The notes below the pieces were generated by a model. It was not told the DNA's origin, ran no database searches, and saw only the letters and a program-made list of their open reading frames with translations. A stretch of 64,000 bases of DNA from Stromatinia cepivora (taxonomy: Eukaryota > Ascomycota > Leotiomycetes > Helotiales > Sclerotiniaceae): positions 868,001-932,000 of the forward strand of contig RCTD01000020.1 in the NCBI GenBank assembly GCA_014898415.1, read 5' to 3'. How positions within the stretch are numbered: the first letter of the stretch is position 1; every line of letters starts with the position of its first letter. This document shows positions 36,436 through 49,301 of this stretch, one piece after another. Both the position numbers and the translations under genes were made by a program.

Positions 36436-36496
36436 TATTCAAATTCTATAATCCTATTTGTTGTTATTCAAGTTTTATAATTCTATTATTTATATT

Positions 36497-39400
36497 TTAT
36501 AGATTGAGGAGGGATCGGAAGTATTCGAACTTTTGTTTTGTAAGGTTTTTGATAAACCTGTTAATAATTATATTAGTAATCGGTAGATAGATTATATAAA
36601 AGTTCCTTTTTGAATATTTTTGATATAACTATATATTTTGAATATTGATATAATATAGTTTTATAATAATCTATTCATTCTTATCGATAATCAATCTGAT
36701 CGTTTATTGATTATCACAAAAGATTATTATAAATTCTTTTATTACTAAATCGATCTTTTTTAAGAAATATAAGATTGTTATAATTTCTTTTGATATATAC
36801 TCGATTCTGAGAAGTTCTATTTCGATAATCAAAACAATCATAATATTTTACTTAAATACTTTTCATACAATTAAACTATTAAAAAGGAATATAATATATT
36901 CTTGAAATGATCAATGAATATCTGGATTATTCACAAAAGAAATATTTGAAAAGACAAGAAATTGTAGTATTTGATTATTGTTATATTGAATTGCAAGATA
37001 TTTTATATTCTATAAATATTGTAAACAATGATTGATAATTTTCATATGATTATTCAATAAATTGATCAAATAATAACTCAACTATAAAATAATGAATAAT
37101 ATATCTATTTTTATAATAATTATAGTATATAATATTAATTCTATTTTCTTTTGATATATTTTTATAATATATATAAAAACTTGATCTTGATTTTTTCGAA
37201 ATATTATTATTGAGAGTGAAGTATTTGTTGTTCTGTTTATTATTTTGAATTTTTTAGCAATCTTTTCAATATATATATTGTAAATTAGTTACAGTTTTTT
37301 CTTGAATCGATTATAAAGTATATATATACTTAGAAATCATTTAGTGTTTCCTAGATTTCGTAATTTATATATAGTTTTGATTCCTTTGATGATCTTTATA
37401 ACAATTAATTCGTTTTTCTTATAATAAATGATTTGAATATCGTTTATAAAGAAAAAAATTATAATAATATACTTTAAGTTAATATATAAATATAATTCCT
37501 TTTTATATTATACCAATTCTAATTTCTCAAATATTTAAATGAAATCCCTAAATCATATAATTGGGAAATTTTGTAAACTATATAAGGTTTAATCGATTAT
37601 AACATTTTTATTTGGAATTTTGTATTTATTAAATAGATAATATATAATTGGAATATTGGAAGGATTGTATAAAGTATTGATAAAAATATTGATTACATTG
37701 TATTATTTGGTTTCGAGATTGTATTTAGTAATAACTGTTATTATGATTTGGAATAATCGGTTTGCTAATATAATAGTATAAATAATTTTAATAATATTTT
37801 TAATTTGGAGATCTTTTTATATTATTAAATATAAATAATAATAAGTGATTAAATTTTGATCATTATGTTTATATATAAATATTTATTAAAGGGGGATTGG
37901 TTTTGTAGATTCCAATTCAGAATCGATTTTATATTAGATTTTCTTAATTTTAAGATTATCAATTTCAAAATTGCAATTTTATTTGAATTAATATTCTATT
38001 TGATGATTTTCTAATTGATAATAAAAACAAAATAATTTTGAAACTATAAATATATAAATTCAAGAAAATAATGTTATTTGTAATCTATTGATTATAGATT
38101 AAATAAAAGATAATAATGATTTTACTTCAATTTTAATAATGATTATATTATAAATTATTATAAATTAAAAATATTCTTTTATATTATTCATTCCTTATTG
38201 ATCAAATCAGAATATAAAATGAAAATTATTTAAATGGGAGAATTCTATTGAATTTATCTTTTAAAATATAACAATTCTTATATAAGATTCAATATTAGAA
38301 TCGTTCCTTTAATAATATTATTGTATATATAATTGTTTTTGTATATATATTGGTTATTCTAGAATACGAAAGCCAAATGATTTCCGGAAAAAAGATGATT
38401 CCGAATGGTAATTGTATAATTGAAACTCAAACGGATTGATCTAAGTCTTAGATATTTCAATCCTTATAATACAAGTTTTAGATATTTATTCGAAATTATA
38501 AATCCGCAAATTCTTTATAAATCGATCAAATGAATATATAAAGTATAATAGTTTCTATAATAATTGGATTTCCTTTATGGAATATTTTGATTAATTATTT
38601 CAATATATATATTTCCTTTTCGAATATTGAGATTGATCGATTGGAATAATCTCTGAATTATTTTCGTATATATTACAAAGAATATTGATAGTATAATTAA
38701 TAAGCTTATATTTTATATTCTTTATATCAATATATTTGATAAAATTGGGATTTGTATTATTATTATAGATATTTCCTTAAATAATATTAATATTTTTATC
38801 TATAAAATATAATTACTTTTCAATAAAAGAATCAATTTTTCTGATTTCTTCAATAAAAGGATCGATCGATATTTGTATATCTTTATTATATATCTTATTC
38901 TTATTATTTAAAGGATTAAATAGATTGGATAATCCTAGATTAATTTCTTTATTCTCATTATCATTTCTTAAATCTATATCTATCTCCGAAATCAATTCGT
39001 TTGTAGATAATAGATCTGAAATGTATTTAATAGATGAGTTAAGGGTTTTTCGATTTGTGAAAATAGATAAATGAAATCGTTATAATTATCTTCATTTTGA
39101 ATAATTATTCTGTTTATTTCGATATAATCTTATATATCAAGGGCTCTAACGAATTATTTAAATTCTTCTGTAATATAAATATCGATCATTCGATTAATAA
39201 AATCTATATAATAAATGAATTCCTTATTAAACGTTACATTTCGAATAATAATAATTTTATCGAATTTGGGTATTTATATACAATAGATCAATATGCCTGG
39301 AATATAACCCACTAAATATCCAATATATATTTGTGGATTGGTTTTATATTATTTTCTATTAATTTTAGTTTCTTTATTTTTATTCAAAGAATAAATTCGG

Positions 39401-40148
39401 TATTTATATTTATAGATTCTATTCCAATTAGGATAAAGATCATCAGATATTTTCTTTGCGAAGATAATTATGGAATCATGTATCGAACACTTTATTGGGC
39501 GATTTGAAGGATTTGATTTTTAAAGGATTTATATTATATAGATAAATAATAGTTTGTATTATTTCAATTTATAATTTATCTGATGAACCTGTTGTGATTT
39601 GTATTTTTATTTGTTTTGTAATTATTTTTTGTTTTGTATATTCCAACTCCTTATTGAATTTATATATATGAAATAAGAATAGTTCGAGTTTGATACTTTT
39701 TTATTTGATTCATTTCTCAAATAATATTACTTTTATGATTCCAATAATAAATATATTATTATTCTATTTGATTATTATGATTACTAGGCTATATTTATGA
39801 TGAATTCAGATTATAAAGTTTTAAATGATTGCAAATACTTCGTTGTATATTTTGTAATAAATTAAATATAAAAAGATTTTGTTATAATATATTTCTTTGA
39901 TTAATAAGAGTTATAATATATTATTATATTTTTTATCGAAATCAAGAGATTCTATTAGATTTTGTAGAAAAACTAAGGTAATTGATGATTATTTGAAATA
40001 TAAGAAATGATTTGTTTTGTATAAATATGAGTATAATTAATACAATTGGAACAAATGATACCTTTTATTTTGATATTTTGTATTACAAATATTAAATATT
40101 CAAAAACTTCTTTTTCCAAATGTCTAAAACGTTTATACTATATTTCAT
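36497..40148 (-). pseudogene. Copia-2b pol remnant: integrase, linker, RT, RNase H
   Basis: From right to left: an integrase zone collinear with 54362-54584 of Copia-2c, including GIIYSN...INYTHIYTK-type pre-integrase motifs. Then comes a DSFIEE/NDNENKEINL acidic linker (38995-38813), collinear with 62300-62470. The RT region (about 37930-37350) has INIFINTLYNLSNIPIIYYL, KLRNLGNT and an altered FINDI catalytic box. RNase H (about 37000-36497) has FVNNPDIH, IFCDNQ-TIRLI and NLTKQKFEYFRSLLNL before the stop at 36497. The order is that of Ty1/copia. Dense stops. Confidence 0.8.
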
Positions 40149-40150
40149 TT

Positions 40151-40348
40151 TGTCGGAATATGAATCACGTGCATGGTAAGGATGGTAAGGATCATATGCG
40201 CACTAATGCTCGTACTAATGCTTCGGCATACATCATTATATAGATCTTCATCCTCTATAGATTCTAGCTCTTTAGGCAAATCAAAATATATTAACAAAGA
40301 GTTCTATATATTCATTGATAAACTTCATTTCCCTATATATAGTTGTTT
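40151..40348 (+). repeat. Copia-3 LTR, cut at its right end by Copia-1c
   Basis: TGTCGGAATATGAATCACGT start equals the reverse complement of the Copia-3a LTRs (54590, 61130). It has two copies of the 9-bp TAAGGATGG unit. The last bases (expected CCCGACA) are replaced by the Copia-1c LTR at 40349. Whether it is solo or the 5' LTR of a full element cannot be told, since the rest would lie beyond the window. Confidence 0.88.
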
Positions 40349-42478
40349 TGTTAGAAATGAGACCATCATAGGATTAGAATTGAGGTCATGTGATCACAAT
40401 GGTGTACAGACCATATTTGGGAATAATCTTAATTCTATTTCTATTAGAATAATAGATCCTTAATTCAATTTATATAATTAATAATACTATTATTTTCTGT
40501 ATCAAAAATTAATAGATTATGAGATCCGATTATATAGTAATGATTAGAAAGTAAAGTAAATTGAGAAAGGATTAGTATAATTAATAGGAATGAAACGAAA
40601 TGGAAATTAGAATTTTTATATAATATTATTGAAGTAAAGTTAAAATATGATAATATAGTTTATAATTTATAATATTATAGGTCAAAGTGAAGAATAGTTT
40701 ATATAATGCTGATATAGAATTATAGTGGGGGTGGGGGGCAAGTTTATATAATTATAAGAAAATATATTATAATATAATTTTACAAATTTTCTTATTATTT
40801 TATTTTTATATTTTTTTATTATTTTGAATCTATTTGCTGTATATTTTTTAAAATTGTTTTAAAAATCTGAAGATTATCTTCGATATTTATCAAATAATAA
40901 GAAATCTTTATAATATCGGAATCAAATAATCTTTCGAAATTCGATCAAAATAATTATAAATGATGGTTCAGATAAACGAAAATATAATTGAAAAGAAAAG
41001 GATAGTTTTATATAATTGATCAAATATTAGATAAATATATATAGATTATAAAACTTAATATAATATCTATTTACGAAATCAATAATTATATATATTATAA
41101 TATCGAATTGAAATCGGAATACTTAAAAAACAAAGTGAATATATTATTATATATTTGTATAATATTTAATAATAATAATAAAGTCTTTATCAATGAATAT
41201 TCAATAGTATATATATTTTGGAGATATTTTAAATCGAAATATATTAGAATCAATATAATTATAATTAATATATATATAACAATAATCCAAAATTTCAAAT
41301 TTCAATTCAATATCTATCCCGATATAATCATTATCAAAATCTAAAATAAATTGAAAAAGTATAAAAGGAAATTAAGAATTACAAATGAAAGTTGTTGATT
41401 AGTATATCAAGATATTGTTTTGTTTTTGATTTTAATATATAATCTTTTAATCGATTATCAAAAAGTAATGGATATATTGGATATCCAAATCAATCTTAGT
41501 ATCGATGATAAAATCAAATATTTGTAGATTAAGGAATTTTATTTTAAGAATGAATTAAAACAAATGTAAATTGTGAAAAAATCTAAATATACTTTTCGAT
41601 ATTAAAAATCAAATTTCGAGATCCCAAATAATATTTGTGATCTATATCAAAAAAAAGATCATTATATATAAGATTATTTATATTTAATATAAATCAATAA
41701 ATTCCTTTATAATTATTTTTATTATTAAAAAAGAAGAAGATTATCGAATCCAAAGAAAAATCTATTTCAATAAAAAAGATTAAATATATTCTATTAATAA
41801 TATCTCTAAATTAAACTTTAATATTAAAGATATAATATAAAAAGATTATAATTTGATAAAAGAAATCATTAATAAGATTTCCCTTAATAAATAATATACT
41901 GATATAGATACTTCTTTATATATATTTAATCAATCTTTATTATTCAGATTAATAGATTTTATTATTAAATAAAGGATAAAGATTGATAGAGGAATAATAT
42001 ATTATTGTTATTGGGGTTTAATGGATATAATATATAAAAATGATTTTAAGATACTATTTTCAAATATATTATATATACCAAAGTTAAAAGTAAATTTACT
42101 ATTAGAAAAAAGGATCTGTGAAATAGGATTGTAAAAAAAATTCAACTTTTATTATATATATTTTAAAAAAGATAATAAAAAGATCATTCGTATTAGAATA
42201 CAAGATAGAATATATATGATTTTATATAATCAAAGAATACAAAGATATAGCTTTTTATTCGAATATATATCAAAATGATTAAGAAAAAAGCTTTTCTTTA
42301 AAGATAATCGATAGTATTAAAGATATTAATAATTAATTAATATTTAAAGAAAAAAAGAGATATCTATTATAATATTAAAGATTTAATTATCTAGATCTAG
42401 ATAAAATCAAAAATCTATATAAAATATCCAATATAATTAAATCAATAAAGATTCTAATTGAATTAGATATCTATAAAA
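40349..42478 (+). mobile_element. Copia-1c: 5' part, interrupted by Copia-1d
   Basis: LTR 40349-40514 (166 bp), primer-site-like GATTATGAGATCCGATT, gag fragment 41108-41344 and protease block near 42040. It stops within the integrase zone (GAATTAGATATCTATAAA), which continues unbroken at 23815 in Copia-1a. The 3' part must lie beyond the window. Confidence 0.88.
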
Positions 42479-43846
42479 TGTTAACTTTTGGTACAGGAAA
42501 TAGTAGTATTGTTGACTATATAGATTGAACTAAGGATCTATATTTCTAGTAAAAATAGAATTAAGGTTATCCCCAAATATGATTTGTATATCATTATGAT
42601 TACATAACTTCAATTCTAATTTTATAATAACTTCATTTCCAATATTCCTTTATTAAAGATATCCTATTCGATCCTCTTAAATTACTAATCCTAATATTTT
42701 CTTGAACCTTTTAAAAACAATTCTTATATAAAGCTTCATCATTCTATCAGTAATTATATCGTATATATTGATATAATTAATAACGATTTTCTTCTTTTCT
42801 ATTAAATCTTTAATAAAATGATAATTGATATCTATATATTTGGATTATTTATACAAATATAGATTCTTGATTAAAATTAAAGCATTTTAATTATCATTAA
42901 ATATCTGAACTGTATTTTTGTTCTTTCTAATATAATTTAATCTAAATAAATCTTTGAATATTTATACAATCCATTTTTTTTGTTTAATAAATATTATTAT
43001 TACAATATATTTTGATTCTATATTGAAGGTAATTATAAATATTTGTTTTTTGTTAATTTATAATATAAAGTTTTTATAAAATATTATAACTTCTTTTGAA
43101 ATATTTTTCTGATTATATTTATTATTAGTTTAATCTGTATTTATATATATCTTTATTGTATTATTAGATATATTATATTTTTTGTAAATATCAAATTATA
43201 TTCTTTTTAATCTGAATTATAATTTCTATTTGATTATTGATTATAAATATCGTATCAGATTCTTTAAAGCTATAATATAATATTTTATTAGTTTTGTTAT
43301 AAATTGTAAAAGTCTTTCAATTGAGAACATTATATTTAATCGAATATATATCATTAAATGAATTATACTTCCTATTCGTTATTGATATTCATTCACATCT
43401 ATTAATTCATTATTATCGATTACTAGCCAGAGATAGATATAATCCATTATTAACAATTTCTTGATTTGATGTTATTTATATATAATATTGTATTTGATTA
43501 ATATAATATTGAGATATTCTTTTTGATTTATAATTAATATATATATTTTTTTATTATGAATAACTTTAATATTTAGAATTTTATTAATCTTTTTTAAATT
43601 TTTGATGTTAAAATGAATTGATAGCTTTTCATCGAACCAAATGATTTGCAATGATATATATGATACAATAACGATATCGTCGATATATATTAGTAATATT
43701 ATATTATGGTCTTTGGATATATATAGATATAGGTTTGCTAAACTTTATATAAAATTTATATCTAAAAGTTTTTTCTTTAATAATAAATTCTAGTTTCTTT
43801 TAGTTTGTTTTAAATTATATAGATTTTGTAGGGTTTGTAGTATATA
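42479..43846 (-). mobile_element. Copia-1d: 3' part (minus strand)
   Basis: 3' LTR 42479-42644 (166 bp). RNase H and part of RT then run right to left, collinear with Copia-1b 15998-17350. Interrupted by Copia-1e at 43847 and resuming at 49302. Confidence 0.9.
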
Positions 43847-46800
43847 TGTTGGAATTGAGGCCATCATAGGATTAGAATTGAGGTCACGTGATCACAATGG
43901 TACACAGACCATATTTGGGGATAACCTCAATTCTATTCCTATTAGAATTATAAATCCTTAGTTCAATTTATATAGTTAACAATACTACTACTTCCTGTAC
44001 TAAAAGTTAATAGATTATAAGATTCAATTATAAAGCAAATCGAAAAAGAATTAGTATAACTAGTAGGGGTGAAACAAAGTGAAAATCAAAGTTTTCATAT
44101 AATATTATTGAAGTAGAGTTGAAATATGGTAATATAATTTATAATTTATAATATTATAGATTAGAATGGAAAACAATCTGTATAATACTGATATAGAATT
44201 ATAGTAAAAGTAAAAAACAAATTTGTATAATTATAAGAAAGTATATTACAATATGATTTTACAAATTTTCTTATTATTTTATTTTTATACTTTTTTATTA
44301 TTCCGAATCTATTTGCTATATATTTTTAAAACCATTTTAATAATCTGAAGATTATTTTCGATATCTATCAAATAACAAGAAATCTTTATAATATTGGAAT
44401 CAAATAATTCTTCGAAATTCGATCAAAATAATTATAAGTAATGATTCAAATAAATGAAGATATAATTGAAAGAAAAAAAATAATTTTATATAATTGATCA
44501 AATATTAAACGAATATGTATAGATTATAAAATCCAATATAATATCTATCTACAAAATCAATAATTATATATATTACAATATCGAATTGAAATTAGAATAT
44601 TTAAAGAATAAAGTAAATATATTATTATATATTTATATAATACTTAATAATAACAATAAAGCCTTTATCAACAAATATTCAATAGTATATATATTTTGGA
44701 GATATTTTAAATCGAAATATATTAGAATTAATGTAGTTATAATTAATATATATATAACAATAATCCAGAACTTCAAATTTCAATCCGATATTTATCCCGA
44801 TATAACTATTATCGAAATTTGAAATAAACTGAAGGAATATAAAAGGAAATTAGGGATTATAAATAAAAACTATCGATCAATATATCAAGATATTATTTTA
44901 TTTTTGATTTTAATATATAATCTTTTAATTGATTATTAAGGAATAATGGATATATTGGATATCCAAATCAACTTTAGTATTAATGATAAAATTAAGTATT
45001 TGTAAGTTAAGAAACTTCGTTTTAAGAATAAATCAAAGTAAATATAAATTGCAAAAAGATTTAGATATATTTTTCGATATCAAAAATTAGATTTTGAGAT
45101 CTTAAATAATATTTGTGATTTGTATTAAAAGAAAAATCATTATATATAAGATTGCCTATATTTAATGTAAACTAGTAAATTCCTTTGTAATTATTTTTGT
45201 TATCAAAGAAAAAGAGAATCATCGAATTTGAAGAAAATTTATTTCAACAAAAAAGATCAAGTATACTTTATTAATAATATCTTTGAATCAGATTTTGATA
45301 TTGAAGATATAATAAAGGAAAATTGTAATTTGATAAAAGAAATCATTAATAAAGCTTTTTTTTAACAAATAATATATTAATATAAGTGTTTTTTTATATA
45401 TATTTGATCAATCTTTATTATTTAGATCAATAAATCTTATTATCAAATGAAAGATAAAAATTAGTAAGGGAATAATGTATTATTGTTATTAAGGTTTAAT
45501 GAATATAATATACAAAGATGGTTTTAAGATATTATTTTCAAATATATTATATATATTAGGGTTAGAAGTAAATTTGTTGTTAAAAAAAAGAATTTATAAA
45601 ACAGGGTTACAAAAGGAATTCAATTTTTATTATATATATTTCAAAAAGGATAATAAGAAAATCATTTATATTAAAATATAAAATGGAATATATATAGTTT
45701 TATATATAATTAAAGAATATGAGGATATAGTTTTCTGTTCGAATATATATCAAAATGATTAAGAAAAAACTTTTCTTCAAAAATAATTGATAATATCAAA
45801 AATACTGATAACAAATTAATATTCAAGGCGAAAAAGAGATATCTATTATAATATCAAAGATTCAATTATTTAGATTTAGATAAAATCAAAAATCTATATA
45901 AAGTATTCAATATAATCAAATTAATAAAGGTTTTAATTGAATTAGATATTTACAAAATATATATACTTATCAAAATGATCAATTATATTCTGAAATAATT
46001 GAATTTATATAAATCAAAAAGATTCGAATTTATATATTTCAATATTATAAGATTATTCCTAAAATCGATTCAAAGGAATTGTTATTTCATATTGATTATT
46101 GATAATTGTATAAAAGTAAATTAGATTATATTATTTAAACAAAAAGATAATATAATTCAAATATTGAAAACTTAAAAAAAAAAGATAGAATTAATTATTG
46201 AAGAAAAGATTATTATAGTCAGGATTGATAATATATCGGAATTTCTATAAACTATTTGTGAATAATTATTAGGTATATGATTCGAAATTATAATAATTGT
46301 TTTTTTATATCAAAATGGATTTGTAGAATAGAATATAAGGATTATAAAAGTAAATATAAAAGTAATATTAAAAAAAACTGGATTATTATTAGAATTTTGG
46401 AATGAAATTGTAAAGTACGATATTTATATTAGGAATCGTATTAATATTGATTCTGATATAAATAGAATAAATTGATTCTCTATAAAAGTTTTTACAAATA
46501 TAATATTAGATATAAAAATATATAAAATCTAAAGGAGCAAATATTATATTTATATTAATTTCAAGATTATTTTGAAAGAGCAAAGATATAACAAATTGCA
46601 AAATATTTCGAAAATCGATATATTTCTAGGATATTCAAAAGTTATGAATAAATATATCAAAGTATATTTTCCAGAGTTAGATTATATATTTCGATTAAAT
46701 AAAATAATTATAAATGAATCTTATCGAAGAAAAGATTTGGATTTTAAATTAAGAAATTGTAAATCAAGTTTATAAGGAATAAAGAATATAAAACTAGATC

Positions 46801-49301
46801 GAAAACTTTGTAATAGATCAATAATAAATAAAGTACTTTTTTTATCTTTAATATTAAATATAATATCTATATCATTTTCATTCCAAATATTCTCTTCAAT
46901 AAATATTATATTAAGTTTAGTAATTATATCAAGCATTTCAATTATCGAATTGAAATCAAATAAATTAGATATATCAATATCAATATATAATGAAGATAAA
47001 ATAATAATATCCAAAAAACAAATCAAAAATCTTCTTTCAAAAATACTTTAGATATCGAATCCATTATTCCAAAAATTCCAATCCAAAAGTTAACTTCTAT
47101 AAATCCTGAATCTATACTAAAAGCAAAATTTAAGATTATTTTAAATTTTGCTGATAAATCTATTTCAATAGAATCAGAAAACGAAATAAATTTATAATTA
47201 TTTGAAATCGAATAAAAAGATATAATAGATCAAAAAAACAAATCTTCAAATATCTAATACAAAAATAGAAAAAAGATATAAAACAAAATCCTGAAAGAGA
47301 ATAGAAAAGCAAAATTATAAAAGTATTGATTATAATATCTATATAGATTAAAACTCAAAAAGTGTAGAATATATTATAATTATAATCTCAATTATTTACA
47401 AAATAGATTCTTATATCAAAGATAAAATCATTTTAAATTTTTTAACTTTATTAATAAATATAAATAATATAGAAGATATTGTATATTCAATTGAAAAAGT
47501 TCTGGGAATCAAAATATTAAGAATTTATAAAGAAACAATATTAAATCGAAAATATTCTGAAAAATAAAAGGAAATTATTCAAAAGAAAATCATATCTTTA
47601 ATTCAAAATGGTATTTGAGAAGAATATATACTTTTTAAAGGAAATAATCTAATTTCGATAAAATGGATATTTACAATTAAAACCAAGGATAATAAAGTAG
47701 AATAATTCAAAATAAGATTAATGATTTGAAGATTTAATTAAATATTAGAAAAAAATTATAACGAAATATTTATATCAATAATAAAGCTAAATATATTCAA
47801 ATTATTCCTAATTATTATTGTAAAGAAAAATTTGGAATGCTTATATTTTGATATCAAAAATACCTTTACTGAATTATATTTGAAAAAAGAGATTTACTTT
47901 AAATTATTCCAAAATATTAAAATCGAAAAGGAATATATATTATAAACCCTACGAGATTTATATGATTTAAAGCAAATTGAAAGGGATTAAAGTTTATTAT
48001 TAAAAAAAGAATTTTTAGGTATAGGCTTTATACAAAATCTAATAAACCCATATCTGTATATATCCAAAGATTATAATATAATATTACTGGTATATATCGA
48101 CAATATTATTATTACATCGTACACATTATCGCAAATCATTTAATTCGATAAAAAACTATCAATCTATTTTAATATCAAAAATCTAAAGGAGATTAATAAA
48201 ATCTTCAATATTAAAATCATTTATAATAGAAAAATATATATATTAATTATAGATTAAAAAGAATATTTCGATATTATACTAATCAAATATAATATTATAT
48301 ATAAACAATACTAAATTAAGAAATTATCAATAATAAATTATATCCATCTTCGATTAACAATCGATAATAATAAATTAACAGATATAAACGAATATTAATA
48401 ACGAATAGGAAATATAATTTATTTAATAATATATACTCAATCAAATATAACATTTTTAATTGGAAGATTTTTATAATTTATAGCAAAACCAACAAAATAT
48501 TATATTATAGTTTTGAAGAATCTGATATGATATCTATAATCAACAATTAAATAGAAATTATAATTCGGATTAAAGGAAATATAATCTGATATTTATAAAA
48601 AATATAATATATTTAATAATATAATAAAGGTATATACAAATACAGATTGGATTAATAACAAATATAATCAGAAAAATATTTCAAAGGGAATTGTAATATT
48701 CTATAAAAACCTTATATTATAGATTAACAAAAAACAAATATTTATAGTTATCTTTAATATAGAATTAAAATATATTATAATAACAATATTTACTAAACAA
48801 AAAAGATAGATTATATAAATATTCAAAGATTTATTCAAATCAAATTATATTGAAAAGAACAAAAATACAATTCAAATATTTAATAATAATCAAGGTACTT
48901 TAATTTTAATCAAGAATTTATATTTATATAAATGATCCAAATATATAAATATCAATTATTATTTTATTAAGAATTTAACAAAAAAGAAGAAAATCGTTAT
49001 TAATTATATTAATATATATAATATAATTATTAATGAAATGATAAAGCCTTATATAAGGATTACTTTCGAAAGATTCAAGAAAATATTAGAATTAATAGCT
49101 TAAAAAAATCGAATAGAATATCCTCAATAGAGAAATATTGGAATTGAGGCCATTATAGAATTAGAATTAAGATCATATAATTATAATAATACACAAATTA
49201 TATTTGGGGATACTCTCAATTCTATTTCTACTAAAATTATAAATCCTTAATTCAACCTATATAATCAACAATACTACTACTTCCTGCACCAAAAGTTAAC
49301 A
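43847..49301 (+). mobile_element. Copia-1e: complete Ty1/copia element, 5,455 bp
   Basis: The LTRs 43847-44012 and 49136-49301 are 166 bp each. TSD ATATA is perfect (43842-43846 and 49302-49306). Polyprotein remnants occur in copia order. It is inserted in the RT region of Copia-1d. It is the only Copia-1 copy in the window without a nested insertion besides 1b. Confidence 0.95.
44586..49095 (+). pseudogene. Copia-1e gag-pol remnant
   Basis: gag fragment 44586-44822 (KLEYLKNKV...). Protease/pre-integrase at 45499-45681 (GFKILFSNILYILGLEVNLL). Integrase about 45840-46770 with PKSIQRNCYF, QNGFVE (46310) and LEFWNEIVK. Linker 46780-47350. RT about 47430-48130 with STKWIFTIKTK (47660), FDIKNTFTELYLKKEIYF (47850) and VYIDNIII (48090). 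RNase H to about 49095 with INKKQIFIVIF and KYININYYFIKNL. Catalytic Asp positions and glutamines are often lost. Its coding order and the wording of the motifs agree with Copia-1a and 1b, so a consensus could be built from the copies. Confidence 0.85.

Larger units (their letters stand above)
33890..36507 (+). pseudogene. Second antisense ORF, predicted membrane protein, split by two insertions
   Basis: The frame starts at 33890 with a KKKKRK cluster, followed by one strongly hydrophobic segment of about 24 residues (NSLVLVILIISIALIASIVL...). Removing the solo LTR (34016-34325 plus TSD) and the pogo element (34585-36435 plus TA) keeps the same frame through 33890-34015, 34331-34584 and 36438-36507, with RIP-type stops at about 34389 and near 36480. 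It ends at 36507, ten bases past the pol stop at 36497 on the other strand, so the two are tail to tail. It could be a further exon of the ORF at 32866 or an independent gene. Function unknown. Confidence 0.38.
32074..40150 (-). mobile_element. Copia-2b: Ty1/copia element, 3' half (minus strand)
   Basis: The 3' LTR is 32074-32382. The body runs right to left: start of integrase at 40150, RT about 38400-37350, RNase H ending at 36497, then a 3' region of about 1.9 kb once two insertions are removed (solo LTR 34016-34325 and pogo 34585-36435). Its 5' part lies beyond the nested insertions at 40151 and outside the window. The total family length is estimated at about 10 kb from 2b plus 2c, long for a copia element because of the extra 3' region. 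Confidence 0.88.
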
